This document shows, one piece after another, positions 41,436 through 51,469 of a stretch of DNA of 64,000 nucleotides. This DNA comes from Gammaproteobacteria bacterium (lineage in GTDB: Bacteria; Pseudomonadota; Gammaproteobacteria; SZUA-229), in NCBI GenBank assembly GCA_029882215.1, contig JAOULC010000009.1, forward strand, positions 1 through 64,000. Direction: 5' to 3'. Position 1 is the first letter of the stretch. The number at the start of each line of letters is the position of its first letter. The position numbers and the translations under genes were made by a program. Below the pieces are notes generated by a model, which saw only the letters and a program-made list of their open reading frames with translations, searched no databases and was not told where the DNA came from.

Positions 41436-42029
41436 ATGGCGCAACGCAAGGCTGAGATAAGCCGCGACACACTGGAAACCCAGATCAGTGTCAGTATTAA
41501 TCTAGATGGTACTGGAAAATCAAATTTTGAAACCGGAGTGGCTTTTTTAGACCACATGATGGATCAGATTGCTCGTCATGGCATGATAGATCTTGATGTG
41601 CGAGCAATGGGCGACTTACATATAGATGCACACCACACGGTTGAAGACATTGGTATCACTCTGGGACAGGCGTTTAGTAAGGCAATGGGTGATAAGGTGG
41701 GTATTACACGCTACGGACATTCGTACGTTCCATTAGATGAGGCACTGTCTCGTGTCGTCATCGACTTTTCAGGCCGGCCCGGACTGGAGTTTGATGTCGA
41801 CTTCAAACGCGGCATGATTGGTGACTTTGATGTTGACCTGTTTCACGAGTTCTTTCAGGGTTTTGTTAACCACGCACATGCAACCTTACACATTGATAAT
41901 ATCAAAGGTCGTAATGCACACCATATCGCCGAAACAGTTTTTAAAGCTTTCGGCCGGGCAATTCGCATGGCGATCGAGCCAGATGCTCGCATGCAAGGTA
42001 TTCTGCCATCAACAAAAGGGGCTTTGTAA
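41436..42029 (+). CDS. hisB: imidazoleglycerol-phosphate dehydratase HisB
   Basis: 197 residues, monofunctional form without the N-terminal phosphatase. Metal-binding repeats [16 protein letters not shown] and [15 protein letters not shown] are present, plus the [13 protein letters not shown] segment. Catalyses dehydration of imidazole glycerol phosphate, step six of histidine synthesis. First gene of hisBHAFIE; no attenuator-like His-rich leader is seen in the 137-bp upstream gap. Six bp before hisH. Confidence 0.95.
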   Translation: MAQRKAEISRDTLETQISVSINLDGTGKSNFETGVAFLDHMMDQIARHGMIDLDVRAMGDLHIDAHHTVEDIGITLGQAFSKAMGDKVGITRYGHSYVPLDEALSRVVIDFSGRPGLEFDVDFKRGMIGDFDVDLFHEFFQGFVNHAHATLHIDNIKGRNAHHIAETVFKAFGRAIRMAIEPDARMQGILPSTKGAL

Positions 42030-42035
42030 GTTCCA

Positions 42036-42683
42036 ATGTCTTTGATAGCAGTTGTTGATTATGGCATGGGTAACCTGCGCTCGGTTTCCAAGGCCATCGA
42101 ACATGTCGCCGATAGTTCAGACCGAGTTATAGTAACTTCCAGACCGGAAGATATTCATAATGCTGATCGTGTGGTTTTTCCAGGGCAGGGAGCTGCGCGT
42201 GACTGCATGCATGAGTTGACGGCGTGTGATTTAGATCAGCCAGTACTACAGGCTGCCCGAGAAAAACCATTTCTTGGTATCTGCATGGGTATGCAAATTT
42301 TACTGAGTCATAGTGAAGAAAATCAGGGCACGCCTTGCCTGGATTTATATAAAGGTGAAGTACGTCACTTTGATAAAAACATGCATGCTGAAGACGGCTT
42401 GAAATTAAAAGTCCCGCACATGGGATGGAATGAAGTGAACTGGGCGATTGAACATCCCATGCTGCATAACATTGCGCAGGGCAGTCGCTTTTATTTTGTG
42501 CATAGTTATTATGCTGATCCTGCCGACAGCGCTCTGACTGCAGCGCGTAGTCAGTACGGTATTGATTTTACCTGTGCATTATCTAAAGATAATGTCATGG
42601 CCGTGCAGTTTCACCCGGAGAAAAGCGCGGCAGACGGATTACAACTTTTAAAAAATTTCTGTGACTGGAATGGGAAGCCATAA
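42036..42683 (+). CDS. hisH: imidazole glycerol phosphate synthase subunit HisH
   Basis: 215 residues. Class I glutamine amidotransferase: oxyanion/nucleophile GICMGMQIL (Cys nucleophile), and the His-Glu of QFHPEKSAADG. It starts with VDYGMGNLRSV as usual. Supplies ammonia to HisF through a channel. Located between hisB and hisA as in most gammaproteobacteria. Confidence 0.95.
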   Translation: MSLIAVVDYGMGNLRSVSKAIEHVADSSDRVIVTSRPEDIHNADRVVFPGQGAARDCMHELTACDLDQPVLQAAREKPFLGICMGMQILLSHSEENQGTPCLDLYKGEVRHFDKNMHAEDGLKLKVPHMGWNEVNWAIEHPMLHNIAQGSRFYFVHSYYADPADSALTAARSQYGIDFTCALSKDNVMAVQFHPEKSAADGLQLLKNFCDWNGKP

Positions 42684-42708
42684 AAGTGGACAATAAAAGA
42701 GGCGAGAT

Positions 42709-43452
42709 ATGTTATTAATTCCTGCAATTGATCTTAAAGATGGCAAATGCGTTCGTCTGAGACAAGGCGATATGGAAGACGAAACCATTTTTTCTGAAGA
42801 TCCGGTTGAAGTAGCGGCCAGATGGGTTGAAGCAGGGGCTCGTCGTTTACATCTGGTTGATTTGAACGGTGCATTTGCAGGTGAGCCAAAAAATGCCGGT
42901 ATCGTGCATGAAATCTGCAAGGCCTTTCCTGATTTGCCTGTACAGATAGGCGGCGGTATCCGCAGTGAAGAAACCATTGAAACCTATCTTGATGCCGGAG
43001 TGAGATACGTTATTGTCGGCACCAAGGCGGTACAGGAATCACACTTCGTACCAGAAATTTGCGCAGAATTCCCGACTCATATTATTGTCGGCCTGGATGC
43101 TAAAGACGGTAAAGTGGCGACTGATGGCTGGTCAAAACTGTCCAAGCATGACGTAATTGATATGGCTAAACACTTTGAAGAAGACGGTGTTGAAGCCATT
43201 ATTTATACTGATATCTCCCGTGATGGCATGATGAAGGGAGTAAATGTTGAAGCCACCGTAAAACTGGCTCAGGCGATAAATATTCCTGTTATTGCTTCCG
43301 GTGGTATTACCAATATGGATGATATTAAAGCATTAGCAGCAGTTGAAGATGAAGGTATCATGGGTGCGATTACCGGTCGTGCTATCTATGAGGGTACACT
43401 GAATCTGAAAGAGGCTCAGGCATGGGCCGACACAGTAGGTAAAAGAGCTTAA
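42709..43452 (+). CDS. hisA: ProFAR isomerase HisA
   Basis: 247 residues, (beta/alpha)8 barrel. [15 protein letters not shown] with the catalytic Asp, [10 protein letters not shown] and the second phosphate site [10 protein letters not shown] are intact. Amadori isomerisation of ProFAR to PRFAR. Its stop overlaps the HisF start (TAATG). Confidence 0.95.
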   Translation: MLLIPAIDLKDGKCVRLRQGDMEDETIFSEDPVEVAARWVEAGARRLHLVDLNGAFAGEPKNAGIVHEICKAFPDLPVQIGGGIRSEETIETYLDAGVRYVIVGTKAVQESHFVPEICAEFPTHIIVGLDAKDGKVATDGWSKLSKHDVIDMAKHFEEDGVEAIIYTDISRDGMMKGVNVEATVKLAQAINIPVIASGGITNMDDIKALAAVEDEGIMGAITGRAIYEGTLNLKEAQAWADTVGKRA

Positions 43453-44225
43453 TGTCACTTGCGAAAAGAATCATTCCTTGTCTTGATGTGGCTAATGGTC
43501 GGGTCGTTAAAGGTGTTCAGTTTGTTGATATCCGTGATGCCGGTGATCCGGTTGAAGTTGCGAAGCGCTATGACCTTGAAGGTGCCGATGAAATCACCTT
43601 CCTTGATATCACCGCTACATCGGATGATCGCGATACAATTATTCATGTTGTAGAACAGGTTGCCGAACAGGTTTTTATCCCGCTGACTGTTGGCGGTGGA
43701 GTACGCAGTATTGATGATGTGCGCAAGTTATTAAATGCAGGTGCTGACAAGGTTGCTATTAATTCCGCAGCAATTTTTAATCCTGAGTTTGTTAAAGAAG
43801 TCGCTGATAAAGTGGGCTCTCAATGTATCGTTGTTGCCATTGATGCCAAACGGGTTAATGCTGAAGGCGAAATCAGTCGTTGGGAAATATTTACCCATGG
43901 CGGCAGAAAAGAAACAGGTATTGATGCCGTTGAATGGGCTGTCAAGATGGTAAGCTATGGTGCCGGTGAAATCCTGCTAACCAGCATGGACAGAGACGGC
44001 ACAAAAATTGGTTTTGATCTTGAGTTAACCCGGGCCATTACTGATGCCGTTAATGTACCGGTGATTGCTTCGGGAGGTGTTGGTAATCTTGAACATCTTG
44101 CTCAGGGGATTACTGAAGGCCATGCTGATGCAGTATTAGCAGCCAGTATTTTTCACTTTGCAGAGTATACTGTTGGCGAAGCTAAACAGTATATGGCCGA
44201 TCGCGGCATAGAAGTACGGCTGTGA
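43452..44225 (+). CDS. hisF: imidazole glycerol phosphate synthase subunit HisF
   Basis: 257 residues. [31 protein letters not shown] and [12 protein letters not shown] are the barrel's active-site strands, with Asp in CLDV and in SMDRDGT. Cyclises PRFAR with ammonia from HisH. Starts within the hisA stop. Confidence 0.95.
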   Translation: MSLAKRIIPCLDVANGRVVKGVQFVDIRDAGDPVEVAKRYDLEGADEITFLDITATSDDRDTIIHVVEQVAEQVFIPLTVGGGVRSIDDVRKLLNAGADKVAINSAAIFNPEFVKEVADKVGSQCIVVAIDAKRVNAEGEISRWEIFTHGGRKETGIDAVEWAVKMVSYGAGEILLTSMDRDGTKIGFDLELTRAITDAVNVPVIASGGVGNLEHLAQGITEGHADAVLAASIFHFAEYTVGEAKQYMADRGIEVRL

Positions 44226-44241
44226 CGAGTGTTTGCTGATC

Positions 44242-44637
44242 ATGTCAGATAAAAAGACAGCCTGGCTTGATCAGGTAAAATGGACAGATGACGGCCTGGT
44301 GCCGGTGATTGCGCAGGATGCAACATCAGGGCGAATTTTAATGATGGCCTGGATGAATCGTGAGTCGTTATTAATGACGGCAGAAAAAAATGAAGCGGTT
44401 TATTGGTCGCGCTCGCGGCAAAAGCTATGGCATAAAGGTGAGAGCTCAGGCCATACGCAAAAAGTGAAATCAATTCGACTCGATTGTGATGCAGATGTTA
44501 TTGTCTTACAGGTTGAGCAGCTTGGCGGGATTGCCTGTCACACTGGGCGTGAAAGTTGTTTTTATAGTGAATTAAACAATAGCGAGTGGCAGGTGGTTGA
44601 GGCTGTCATAAAAGACCCAAAGGAAATCTATCAATGA
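44242..44637 (+). CDS. hisI: phosphoribosyl-AMP cyclohydrolase HisI
   Basis: 131 residues from ATG 44242 ([14 protein letters not shown]); the TTG 44233 reading adds three residues. [35 protein letters not shown] and the metal-binding [29 protein letters not shown] are diagnostic. Separate from HisE, as in pseudomonads, not fused as in E. coli. Overlaps hisE by ATGA. Confidence 0.94.
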   Translation: MSDKKTAWLDQVKWTDDGLVPVIAQDATSGRILMMAWMNRESLLMTAEKNEAVYWSRSRQKLWHKGESSGHTQKVKSIRLDCDADVIVLQVEQLGGIACHTGRESCFYSELNNSEWQVVEAVIKDPKEIYQ

Positions 44638-44957
44638 ATAGTGATGTCCTGAAGCGTCTTGAAGAAGTTCTGGATGCACGCAAAAGTGCTGACCCGGATT
44701 CATCTTATGTTGCCAAGCTTTATCATAAAGGGCTGGACTCGATTTTAAAAAAAATCGGTGAAGAAGCCACTGAAACGGTAATGGCAGCCAAGGATGGAGA
44801 AAAGGACAAAATAATCTATGAAACTGCGGACCTGTGGTTTCATTGCATGGTGTTGTTAAGCCAACAAAATATTAAAGTAGAAGATGTCTTAACAGAACTG
44901 GATCGCCGTTTCGGCTTGTCTGGTTTGGAAGAAAAAGCATCTCGATCAACTGACTAA
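44634..44957 (+). CDS. hisE: phosphoribosyl-ATP pyrophosphohydrolase HisE
   Basis: 107 residues of the all-alpha MazG-like fold: [26 protein letters not shown] and [17 protein letters not shown] (acidic metal site EExxE). Hydrolyses PRATP to PRAMP. Last his gene; tatA follows after 21 bp. Confidence 0.94.
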   Translation: MNSDVLKRLEEVLDARKSADPDSSYVAKLYHKGLDSILKKIGEEATETVMAAKDGEKDKIIYETADLWFHCMVLLSQQNIKVEDVLTELDRRFGLSGLEEKASRSTD

Positions 44958-44978
44958 AAATTATCTTTGGAGAAAAAT

Positions 44979-45224
44979 ATGGGTATTAGTATTTGGCAAT
45001 TAGTAATTATTCTGGGTATCGTAATTTTATTATTCGGTACAAAAAAATTACGCAATGTGGGTGGCGATTTAGGTAATGCCATTAAAAGCTTTAAAAGCGC
45101 AGTAAAAACAGGCGAAGAAGAAGCTGCCAGCGCAGAAAAAGCGAATGATCAGATTGTAAAAAAAGAAGACGGTCGTATTATCGAAGCTGAAGTCAGCAAA
45201 GAAAAAGACGAAAATAAGTCTTAA
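44979..45224 (+). CDS. tatA: Sec-independent translocase subunit TatA
   Basis: 81 residues from ATG 44979, preceded by TTGGAG 6-7 nt upstream. N-terminal helix [18 protein letters not shown], hinge-linked amphipathic helix [17 protein letters not shown], then an acidic/lysine-rich tail. Forms the Tat pore. Directly after hisE, the arrangement known from pseudomonads. Confidence 0.95.
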   Translation: MGISIWQLVIILGIVILLFGTKKLRNVGGDLGNAIKSFKSAVKTGEEEAASAEKANDQIVKKEDGRIIEAEVSKEKDENKS

Positions 45225-45269
45225 GCAATCGTAGAGCGTTGGTCGGTTTACTTAACAGGTATTTGATAC

Positions 45270-45773
45270 ATGTTTGATATTGGTTTCTGGGAAATCATGC
45301 TGATTTCCATTCTCGCAATGGTCGTTATAGGTCCCGAGCGATTACCGGGGGTTGCGCGAACTGCCGGCCGCTGGTTCGGTAAGGCCCGGCGGTTTATTGA
45401 AGGGGTAAAGTATGATGTCGAGAATGAATTCGATACGGCAGAATTAAAACGCCTTTTACATAATCAGGAAGTTCAGCTTAAAGAATTACAGGGTAAAGTG
45501 AATACCGAAGCCGGTGATATCCGCAGTGGATTTTCTTACAGTCTGGATGATGATAATACGGCTAAGGCGAAAGATGATGACTATCTGGAGTTCATGGATG
45601 AAAACGAAGAAAAGGATCATGAGCAGATAGCGGCAGAAAAAGCACCTCAGGAAGACGAATTTTATGTTGAGGCGCGTGAAACCAAAAGCTTTGCCAAACC
45701 AGCTGTCGAGAATCAAAACAAGACAGACGATGATCATTTAGATAACTCTAAGACAACAGATAAAAACGCCTAA
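45270..45773 (+). CDS. tatB: Sec-independent translocase subunit TatB
   Basis: 167 residues. MFDIGFWEIMLISILAMVVIG, PERLP and the RTAGRWFGKARRFIEGV amphipathic helix are typical; the C-terminal half is long and acidic (EENEEKDHEQ...). Acts with TatC as the signal-peptide receptor. Two bases from tatC. Confidence 0.95.
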   Translation: MFDIGFWEIMLISILAMVVIGPERLPGVARTAGRWFGKARRFIEGVKYDVENEFDTAELKRLLHNQEVQLKELQGKVNTEAGDIRSGFSYSLDDDNTAKAKDDDYLEFMDENEEKDHEQIAAEKAPQEDEFYVEARETKSFAKPAVENQNKTDDDHLDNSKTTDKNA

Positions 45774-45774
45774 G

Positions 45775-46659
45775 ATGACGGATAATAGTATTTCTCCTGA
45801 AAATAATCAGGAACCAGAAAAGGGCTTTATGTCCCATCTGCTAGAGTTGCGTGATCGCATTATGCGTATGACGCTGGTTGTATTGGTTTTCTTTGTGGCT
45901 CTGTTTGGCTTCTCTGAACAAATCTTTACATTTGTTGCTCAGCCTCTGATCTCACTGATGCCGGAAGGCACATCGATGATAGCAACTGGAGTAGCCGCGC
46001 CATTTTTGGTACCTTTTAAACTGGTATTGATGGTTTCAGTGTTTCTCTCTGTACCTTATTTGTTGTATGAGATCTGGGCATTTGTGGCGCCGGGCTTATA
46101 CAAAAATGAAAAAATGATGGCTGCACCATTACTGATATCCAGTATCATTTTATTCTATTGCGGCGTTGCGTTCGCATATTATGTTTTATTCCCCTTGCTG
46201 TTTGGATTTTTAATTGCGATTTCTCCGGAAGGCGTTGTTATGATGACAGACATTGGTCAGTATCTGGATTTTATTCTGGCTATTTTCTTTGCATTTGGTA
46301 TTGCTTTTGAAGTACCCATAGCCGTCTTTTTGTTGATAATGATTGGTGCAACCACACCGGATGCGTTAGCAGAAAAACGTCCCTATGTTGTGGTGGGTGC
46401 TTTCGTTATCGGCATGCTGTTAACGCCACCTGATATCATCTCTCAAACTATTTTAGCGGTACCCATGCTACTGTTGTTTGAGATCGGTCTGATTGTCTCA
46501 CGTATCGTTCTGAAACGGCGTGCCGAGCAGCAAGATGAAGACGATAAAGAAGATGAATACAGTGAAATGACAGAAGATGAAATGGATTCAGAGCTTGATC
46601 GAATTGAAGCAGAAGAAGAAAGTGAAAGTCTTAGCGAGCAGAAACCTGACGATAAATAG
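45775..46659 (+). CDS. tatC: Sec-independent translocase subunit TatC
   Basis: 294 residues with six helices. HLLELRDRIMRM at the start, FKLVLMVSVFLSVPYLLYEIWAF and the later IAFEVPIAVFLL are core motifs. A longer than usual, strongly acidic tail (DEDDKEDEYSEMTEDEMDSELDRIE...) makes up about the last 45 residues. Recognises twin-arginine signals. Confidence 0.95.
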   Translation: MTDNSISPENNQEPEKGFMSHLLELRDRIMRMTLVVLVFFVALFGFSEQIFTFVAQPLISLMPEGTSMIATGVAAPFLVPFKLVLMVSVFLSVPYLLYEIWAFVAPGLYKNEKMMAAPLLISSIILFYCGVAFAYYVLFPLLFGFLIAISPEGVVMMTDIGQYLDFILAIFFAFGIAFEVPIAVFLLIMIGATTPDALAEKRPYVVVGAFVIGMLLTPPDIISQTILAVPMLLLFEIGLIVSRIVLKRRAEQQDEDDKEDEYSEMTEDEMDSELDRIEAEEESESLSEQKPDDK

Positions 46660-46770
46660 TATTTATCCGGTATCGGGGGATACGCTGAATTGATTTACTT
46701 CAGCATCATTAGTTATATAATGGTGCGCAGGTGTAAATGAGATCCGGTCTGGTAATATCAATGGGAAGTG

Positions 46771-47904
46771 ATGAATACAGATGTCGAAAAACTAAGGTCT
46801 GAAAAGCTCCAGCTTAAGTGTCAGCTAAAAAGTCTGGTACAAAATGCACGCCTGAATGAAGAAAAAATGCTCCGTTTTTCTGAAATGGAGCTATTACTGA
46901 TTGGTACGCACTCCCTTCGTGATTTATTAAAAGTCATTATTACAACTTACCGCAATGTCTTTGATCTCGATAAAGTATCACTGGTGCTGATTGATCAGGA
47001 CTATGAATTATTACGCTTCCTTGATGAAACTGGTCTGCAGCTGGATCAGTTGCCCGGGCTGAAACTGTTTGCTGATTCAGCAGAACTTGAAGCGTGGTTT
47101 GATCATGATCTGTTACCTATTCTCACTCACTATGAAGCGGGCCATGAAAGCCTGTTTTCGCCGCTGGATAATATCTTGCAGTCGGTTGCCTTAGTTCCAT
47201 TAGTGCGGCAAGGGCGGCTTATAGGGAGTCTTAACCTCGGTAGTCATGAAGCAGACCGCTTTCAGGAATCCAATAGCACGGATTTCTTACAACGGCTTGC
47301 AGCTATCATCTCAATTTGTTTTGAAAACTCACTTAATATTAGCAGGCTTGAGAGAGTGGGTATGACCGACGCTTTAACCTGTGTTTATAACCGTCGTTTT
47401 TTTGAACAGCGACTGGTTGAAATTGTTTCAAACTCTATCCGTCATCAGTATGAACTGAGCTGTATGTTTCTGGATGTTGACTGGTTTAAAACGGTTAATG
47501 ATAGCCAGGGTCATCAGGTAGGAGATCTGGTATTACAGGAAGTGGCGGGAATCATCAATGAGTATTTGCGCGCTGGAGATATGATGGCGCGATATGGTGG
47601 TGAAGAGTTTGTTGTCTTATTACCACAAACACCGATTAGTGATGCATTAGCCGTTGCTGAAAGAATAAGAAAAAAAATGGCATCACATCAGTTTAATCTG
47701 GCGGAGGGAAAGACCCTGTCTTTAACACTTTCAATAGGGGTTGCCAGTATGTGTGTCGGTGATTTGGGACATGCAGCAATCGAGCTCGGGCGTGACTTAG
47801 TCAAACGTGCTGATAATGCGCTGTTAAGCGCGAAATCTTCTGGCAGAAATAAAGTAGTGTCAGCAGAAGAGATGGCAGAAGCAGCCGGTCTGCCTATTTG
47901 CTGA
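46771..47904 (+). CDS. diguanylate cyclase with N-terminal GAF/DUF484-like sensor
   Basis: 377 residues. The first ~30 residues form a coiled coil, followed by a DUF484/GAF-like domain (about 40-190) and a GGDEF domain. The active site ARYGGEEFVVLL is intact (GGEEF), and RAGD five residues before it is the inhibitory I-site RxxD. It should make c-di-GMP and be product-inhibited. Cytoplasmic. ATG 46771 is preferred; GTG 46768 adds one residue. Located 110 bp after tatC. Confidence 0.9.
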   Translation: MNTDVEKLRSEKLQLKCQLKSLVQNARLNEEKMLRFSEMELLLIGTHSLRDLLKVIITTYRNVFDLDKVSLVLIDQDYELLRFLDETGLQLDQLPGLKLFADSAELEAWFDHDLLPILTHYEAGHESLFSPLDNILQSVALVPLVRQGRLIGSLNLGSHEADRFQESNSTDFLQRLAAIISICFENSLNISRLERVGMTDALTCVYNRRFFEQRLVEIVSNSIRHQYELSCMFLDVDWFKTVNDSQGHQVGDLVLQEVAGIINEYLRAGDMMARYGGEEFVVLLPQTPISDALAVAERIRKKMASHQFNLAEGKTLSLTLSIGVASMCVGDLGHAAIELGRDLVKRADNALLSAKSSGRNKVVSAEEMAEAAGLPIC

Positions 47905-48458
47905 GAATAAAAAAAGGCCACCAGTAAACTAATGACCTTTCAAGAGGATATTTACATATAACAATGACTTCAATTGACAGTTTTAATTGTCTTTTGTAGA
48001 CATTAAGCAGCAGTGTTTGAGCAATGTTGCTTGGCTATGCATTAGAGCGCTTCTAAGCGAAAATTTGTATAGGGTAGAAAATGTATTTTTTTAGGGGTTT
48101 CCCCTTGTTTGTTTCATATCTGATTGAAAATAATAGAAATATTTTTATAAAATAAATGAACATTCAGTGGTATAGGAAAACAATAGTGTCAATGTCGGAC
48201 TGTTGCTGCTAGTAATTGAGTGGCTAAATTGATGATTGATTCGAGTGAAAAACGTCACGTTTTTAAGAAACATCGAGAGATGAGTCGTATTTATTATATA
48301 CAATACCCCTGTTTTTAGTGCATATTACTCGCTATAGCGCGCACTTTAATGGAGCTTAGGGTGCAATCGGGCAGGTCTTTAAGCTTGAGATAAAAATAAG
48401 AACATAAAGCTCGCTTATTTGGGTATTTTTGCAAAAGTGATAGTCTGGAACGGTTTAG
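47905..48458. other. intergenic gap, 554 bp
   Basis: No gene seen. The left end (47911-47942) has an imperfect hairpin, AAAGGCCA/TGACCTTT with an A-run, which might end transcripts poorly in either direction. The rest is AT-rich and probably holds the promoter of the protease gene, but no clear -35/-10 pair stands out. Confidence 0.4.
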
Positions 48459-50138
48459 ATGAATTTTGTTAAAAGTTTAGTATTTGTAACAGGGGTGATC
48501 TTGTGTAATTTAGCTGGAGTACAGGCCAGTTCAGCACAGACCAATATTGAAACGCGTATTGTGGGCGGTACGCAGTCCAGTGCGTCAGATTGGCCCTGGA
48601 TGGTATTGCTCTCCACAACGACTTCAACCTCAAACTTCTTTTGTGGTGCTACTTTGATTGCCGACCAGTGGCTATTAACGGCGGCACATTGTGTCGATGG
48701 CAGAACAGCAGCCGGTGTACATGCCTTTGTTGGCTTATATGATAAATCAGCACCAACAAGTCCTTCTATCGCGGTCACTCAAATCATTATTCATCCAAAC
48801 TATGACTCAAATACGTCAAATAATGATATTGCACTGTTAAAGCTAGGGTCAGTAGCACCTGAGATCCCGTTAAAGATAATTACTCCAACAGAGGCTTCGA
48901 TGCTTGAAGGTCAAGCGGATGATCTGGCTAACGATGTTTATGCACTTGGCTGGGGCGATACTGAGGATCCCGTCTTGGGAACCAGCCCCGATATTTTACG
49001 TGAAGTTTTCATGCCCTATGTATCCAATGTTGAATGTAATTTGAGTATGAACGGTCAGATTACTGATAATATGATGTGTGCCGGTTTAATTAGCGGAGGT
49101 GTTGATACTTGTCAGGGCGATAGTGGCGGACCACTGGTGTATTTTGACGGTATAGAATGGTTTCAGTCAGGCGTCGTTAGCTGGGGCTATGGCTGTGCAG
49201 ATGCCGGGAATTATGGGGTCTATACCAGGGTAGCAAACTATATCGGCTGGATTCAGAGAGCGGTTAATGGTGTGACACCGAGTGTTGACTTTGGTACTTG
49301 GGTAGCGGGTAAAACGGCAAAGGCTCAGATAGATATCGATAATAGTACGGGCCAAGAATTTACTATTCTCTCTGAGATAACAAGCACAAACGCCGCGTTT
49401 GTCGTGAGTCATAACTGTCCTATATACCCTGTAACTATGACTGCCGGTAGCTCTTGCGTTATTAACCTCACTTTTTCAGAATCGATAGTAAATATATACG
49501 AAGGCAATATCGTGATTAACACGGATCACCCTGTACTGGGTGTGGCGGAAGTTGATGTTGTTGCCAAGCTGGTGGATAAAGTGAACTTTGGATTAGTGCA
49601 AAAGGACAGTTCAATAGAATGGGCATTGGCCGGTAATAGTGCCTGGGTAGAAAGACAGGTGACAGTCGATGGTTCCTATTCTTTTCAGTCGGGGGATATC
49701 ACCGATAATGAATACAGTAGCTTATTGGCCTATGTAAGCCTTGCACCAGGGGTAGCCTCGCAAACGGTTTGGTTCGACTGGAAGGTTTGTTCAGAATTTG
49801 ACTACGATTTCCTTGAATTATGGGTGGACAATAAGAAAGTCGCGGCTCGTTCAGGAAATGCTGACTGGGCTGTGAAATATATTAATTTGCTTGGTGAGGG
49901 TGATCACGTCATAGAGTGGCGCTATAACAAAGACTATAGCGTAACCAATGGTTTTGATGCGGGTTGGGTCAATAATGTTGAACTGGGTATCAAAACCAGG
50001 CTGACACCTGTTCACATAGCTGAGTGTAGGTTAGAACCAGCACCATCCGGGCGCAGCTCTGGTGCGCTATCACTCTGGTTTTATTTAGGCTTAGTGATTC
50101 CATTGATGATTCGCCGGCGCTTTAAAAAGCTAAACTAG
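48459..50138 (+). CDS. secreted trypsin-family serine protease with GlyGly-CTERM-like tail (Ves-like)
   Basis: 559 residues. Signal peptide to about residue 26, short propeptide ending TR33 before IVGG, then an S1 peptidase: His77 in TAAHC, Asp123 in NNDIALL, Ser222 in CQGDSGGP. Asp216, six residues before Ser222, occupies the trypsin S1-pocket position, so cleavage after Arg/Lys is predicted and self-activation at Arg33 is possible. Residues about 275-380 form an Ig-like domain (VDFGTWVAGKTAKAQIDI...) and 385-520 a second beta domain. The tail GALSLWFYLGLVIPLMIRRRFKK is a GlyGly-CTERM-like sorting signal cut by rhombosortase. VesA/B of Vibrio have this layout and leave by type II secretion. 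Confidence 0.9.
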   Translation: MNFVKSLVFVTGVILCNLAGVQASSAQTNIETRIVGGTQSSASDWPWMVLLSTTTSTSNFFCGATLIADQWLLTAAHCVDGRTAAGVHAFVGLYDKSAPTSPSIAVTQIIIHPNYDSNTSNNDIALLKLGSVAPEIPLKIITPTEASMLEGQADDLANDVYALGWGDTEDPVLGTSPDILREVFMPYVSNVECNLSMNGQITDNMMCAGLISGGVDTCQGDSGGPLVYFDGIEWFQSGVVSWGYGCADAGNYGVYTRVANYIGWIQRAVNGVTPSVDFGTWVAGKTAKAQIDIDNSTGQEFTILSEITSTNAAFVVSHNCPIYPVTMTAGSSCVINLTFSESIVNIYEGNIVINTDHPVLGVAEVDVVAKLVDKVNFGLVQKDSSIEWALAGNSAWVERQVTVDGSYSFQSGDITDNEYSSLLAYVSLAPGVASQTVWFDWKVCSEFDYDFLELWVDNKKVAARSGNADWAVKYINLLGEGDHVIEWRYNKDYSVTNGFDAGWVNNVELGIKTRLTPVHIAECRLEPAPSGRSSGALSLWFYLGLVIPLMIRRRFKKLN

Positions 50139-50147
50139 CGCTCAAAT

Positions 50148-50174
50148 AAAAAAGCCGGCTTAGCCGGCTTTTTT
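50148..50174. terminator. bidirectional rho-independent terminator
   Basis: A perfect AAAAAAGCCGGC/GCCGGCTTTTTT stem with a short TTA-type loop sits between the convergent protease (+) and dihydroorotase-like (-) genes and has T-runs on both strands. Confidence 0.95.
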
Positions 50175-50182
50175 GTGTCTGC

Positions 50183-51469
50183 TTATTTTATAAGCCTGCC
50201 ACTAATGATGGTGTGCTTAACCTGATGTTCAAAATTCCAACCAAGAAAAGGTGTGTTTTTTGCCAGGCTGTTTATGTTAGCCGTCTCCAGTGTCCAGTCT
50301 TTGTCTGGATCAATAATGGCCAAGTCAGCAACAGCGCCTGTTGATAAGTGACCCTTGTCAATGCCCAGTATACGAGCCGGAGCAGAGGTTAATGAAGCAA
50401 TCGCCTGAGACCAGCTTAAGACACCTTCGGTTACCAGTTTTAAGGTCAGTGGTAACAGGGTTTCAAGGCCGGAAATCCCTGGTTCGGTTGCCGGGAAAGG
50501 GTGTAGCTTTGCGTCTTCTTCATGCGGCTGGTGATCGGAGCAGATAGCCTGAATGAAACCGTCAGCGATGGCTTGCCTGAGGGTGTCGCGGTCGCGTAGT
50601 TCCCGCAGTGGTGGCAGCACATGGCAGTGACTGTTGTAGCTGCTTAAATCCATCTCGGTCAAAAATAGCTGGTGAACAGCAACGTCAGCGGTGACTTGCA
50701 AGCCTTGCTGCTGGGCCTGTTCAATCAGCCGGATACTCCTGGCCGATGATAAGCGGCCAAAATGAACACGGGCACCAATTTCTGCGATCAGTTCAAGGTC
50801 GCGGGCAATAATCGTGCTTTCTGCAGCACTTGGAATGCCTGGTAAGCCAAGTCGTGTGGCGACGGCGCCGTCATGGGCGCAGCCATGATCACTTAAATGA
50901 GGATCATTGGGTTGCAGAAAAACAGTGAGGTCGTGTGATGAGGCATATTCCAGTGCGCGGCGCAGCACCAGTGTGTTGGTGATCGGCATACTGGCATTGG
51001 AAACACCCACACAGCCGGCATTTTTAAGGGCAGCCATTTCACTGAGGTGTTCGCCCTTCAAGCCGGAGGTGAGTGCGCCCAGGCAGACGATATGGCTATG
51101 CGCTGCATCTTTGACGCGCTGATTAATAAGGTCTACCACGGCTGACTCATCAATAACAGGGTCGGTATCGGGCGGGCAGCAAAGCGTTGTAATACCGGCT
51201 TTTGAAGCCGCAATGGTTTCGGATTTAATGGTGGCTTTATGCTCTAATCCGGGTTCACGCATACGCGCACAAAGATCAATAACTCCGGGGATAACGATTA
51301 AACCGCTTGCATCGATTTGCTGAGCATCGCCTGCTTTGTCGGCGGAAATATGATCGTCGATAGCAATGATATGACCATTTTTAATATAGATGTCTTTAAC
51401 AGCGTCAAGCTCATTGGCAGGGTCGATAACGCGGCCTTGTTTAATGATTAATGCGTTAGACAGGCTCAT
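50183..51469 (-). CDS. pyrX: non-catalytic dihydroorotase homologue (PyrC-prime/PyrX)
   Basis: 428 residues of the amidohydrolase-type dihydroorotase fold, with [11 protein letters not shown] and [11 protein letters not shown] still recognisable. The key zinc motif after PGVIDL, normally HxH (DLHVHLREPG), reads CAR ([10 protein letters not shown]), so two zinc ligands are gone. In Pseudomonas such a pyrC-prime gene, overlapping pyrB, makes an inactive subunit needed to assemble aspartate transcarbamoylase. Here its ATG overlaps the pyrB stop by ATGA, the same layout. A true dihydroorotase must be encoded elsewhere. Confidence 0.88.
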   Translation of the reverse strand: MSLSNALIIKQGRVIDPANELDAVKDIYIKNGHIIAIDDHISADKAGDAQQIDASGLIVIPGVIDLCARMREPGLEHKATIKSETIAASKAGITTLCCPPDTDPVIDESAVVDLINQRVKDAAHSHIVCLGALTSGLKGEHLSEMAALKNAGCVGVSNASMPITNTLVLRRALEYASSHDLTVFLQPNDPHLSDHGCAHDGAVATRLGLPGIPSAAESTIIARDLELIAEIGARVHFGRLSSARSIRLIEQAQQQGLQVTADVAVHQLFLTEMDLSSYNSHCHVLPPLRELRDRDTLRQAIADGFIQAICSDHQPHEEDAKLHPFPATEPGISGLETLLPLTLKLVTEGVLSWSQAIASLTSAPARILGIDKGHLSTGAVADLAIIDPDKDWTLETANINSLAKNTPFLGWNFEHQVKHTIISGRLIK

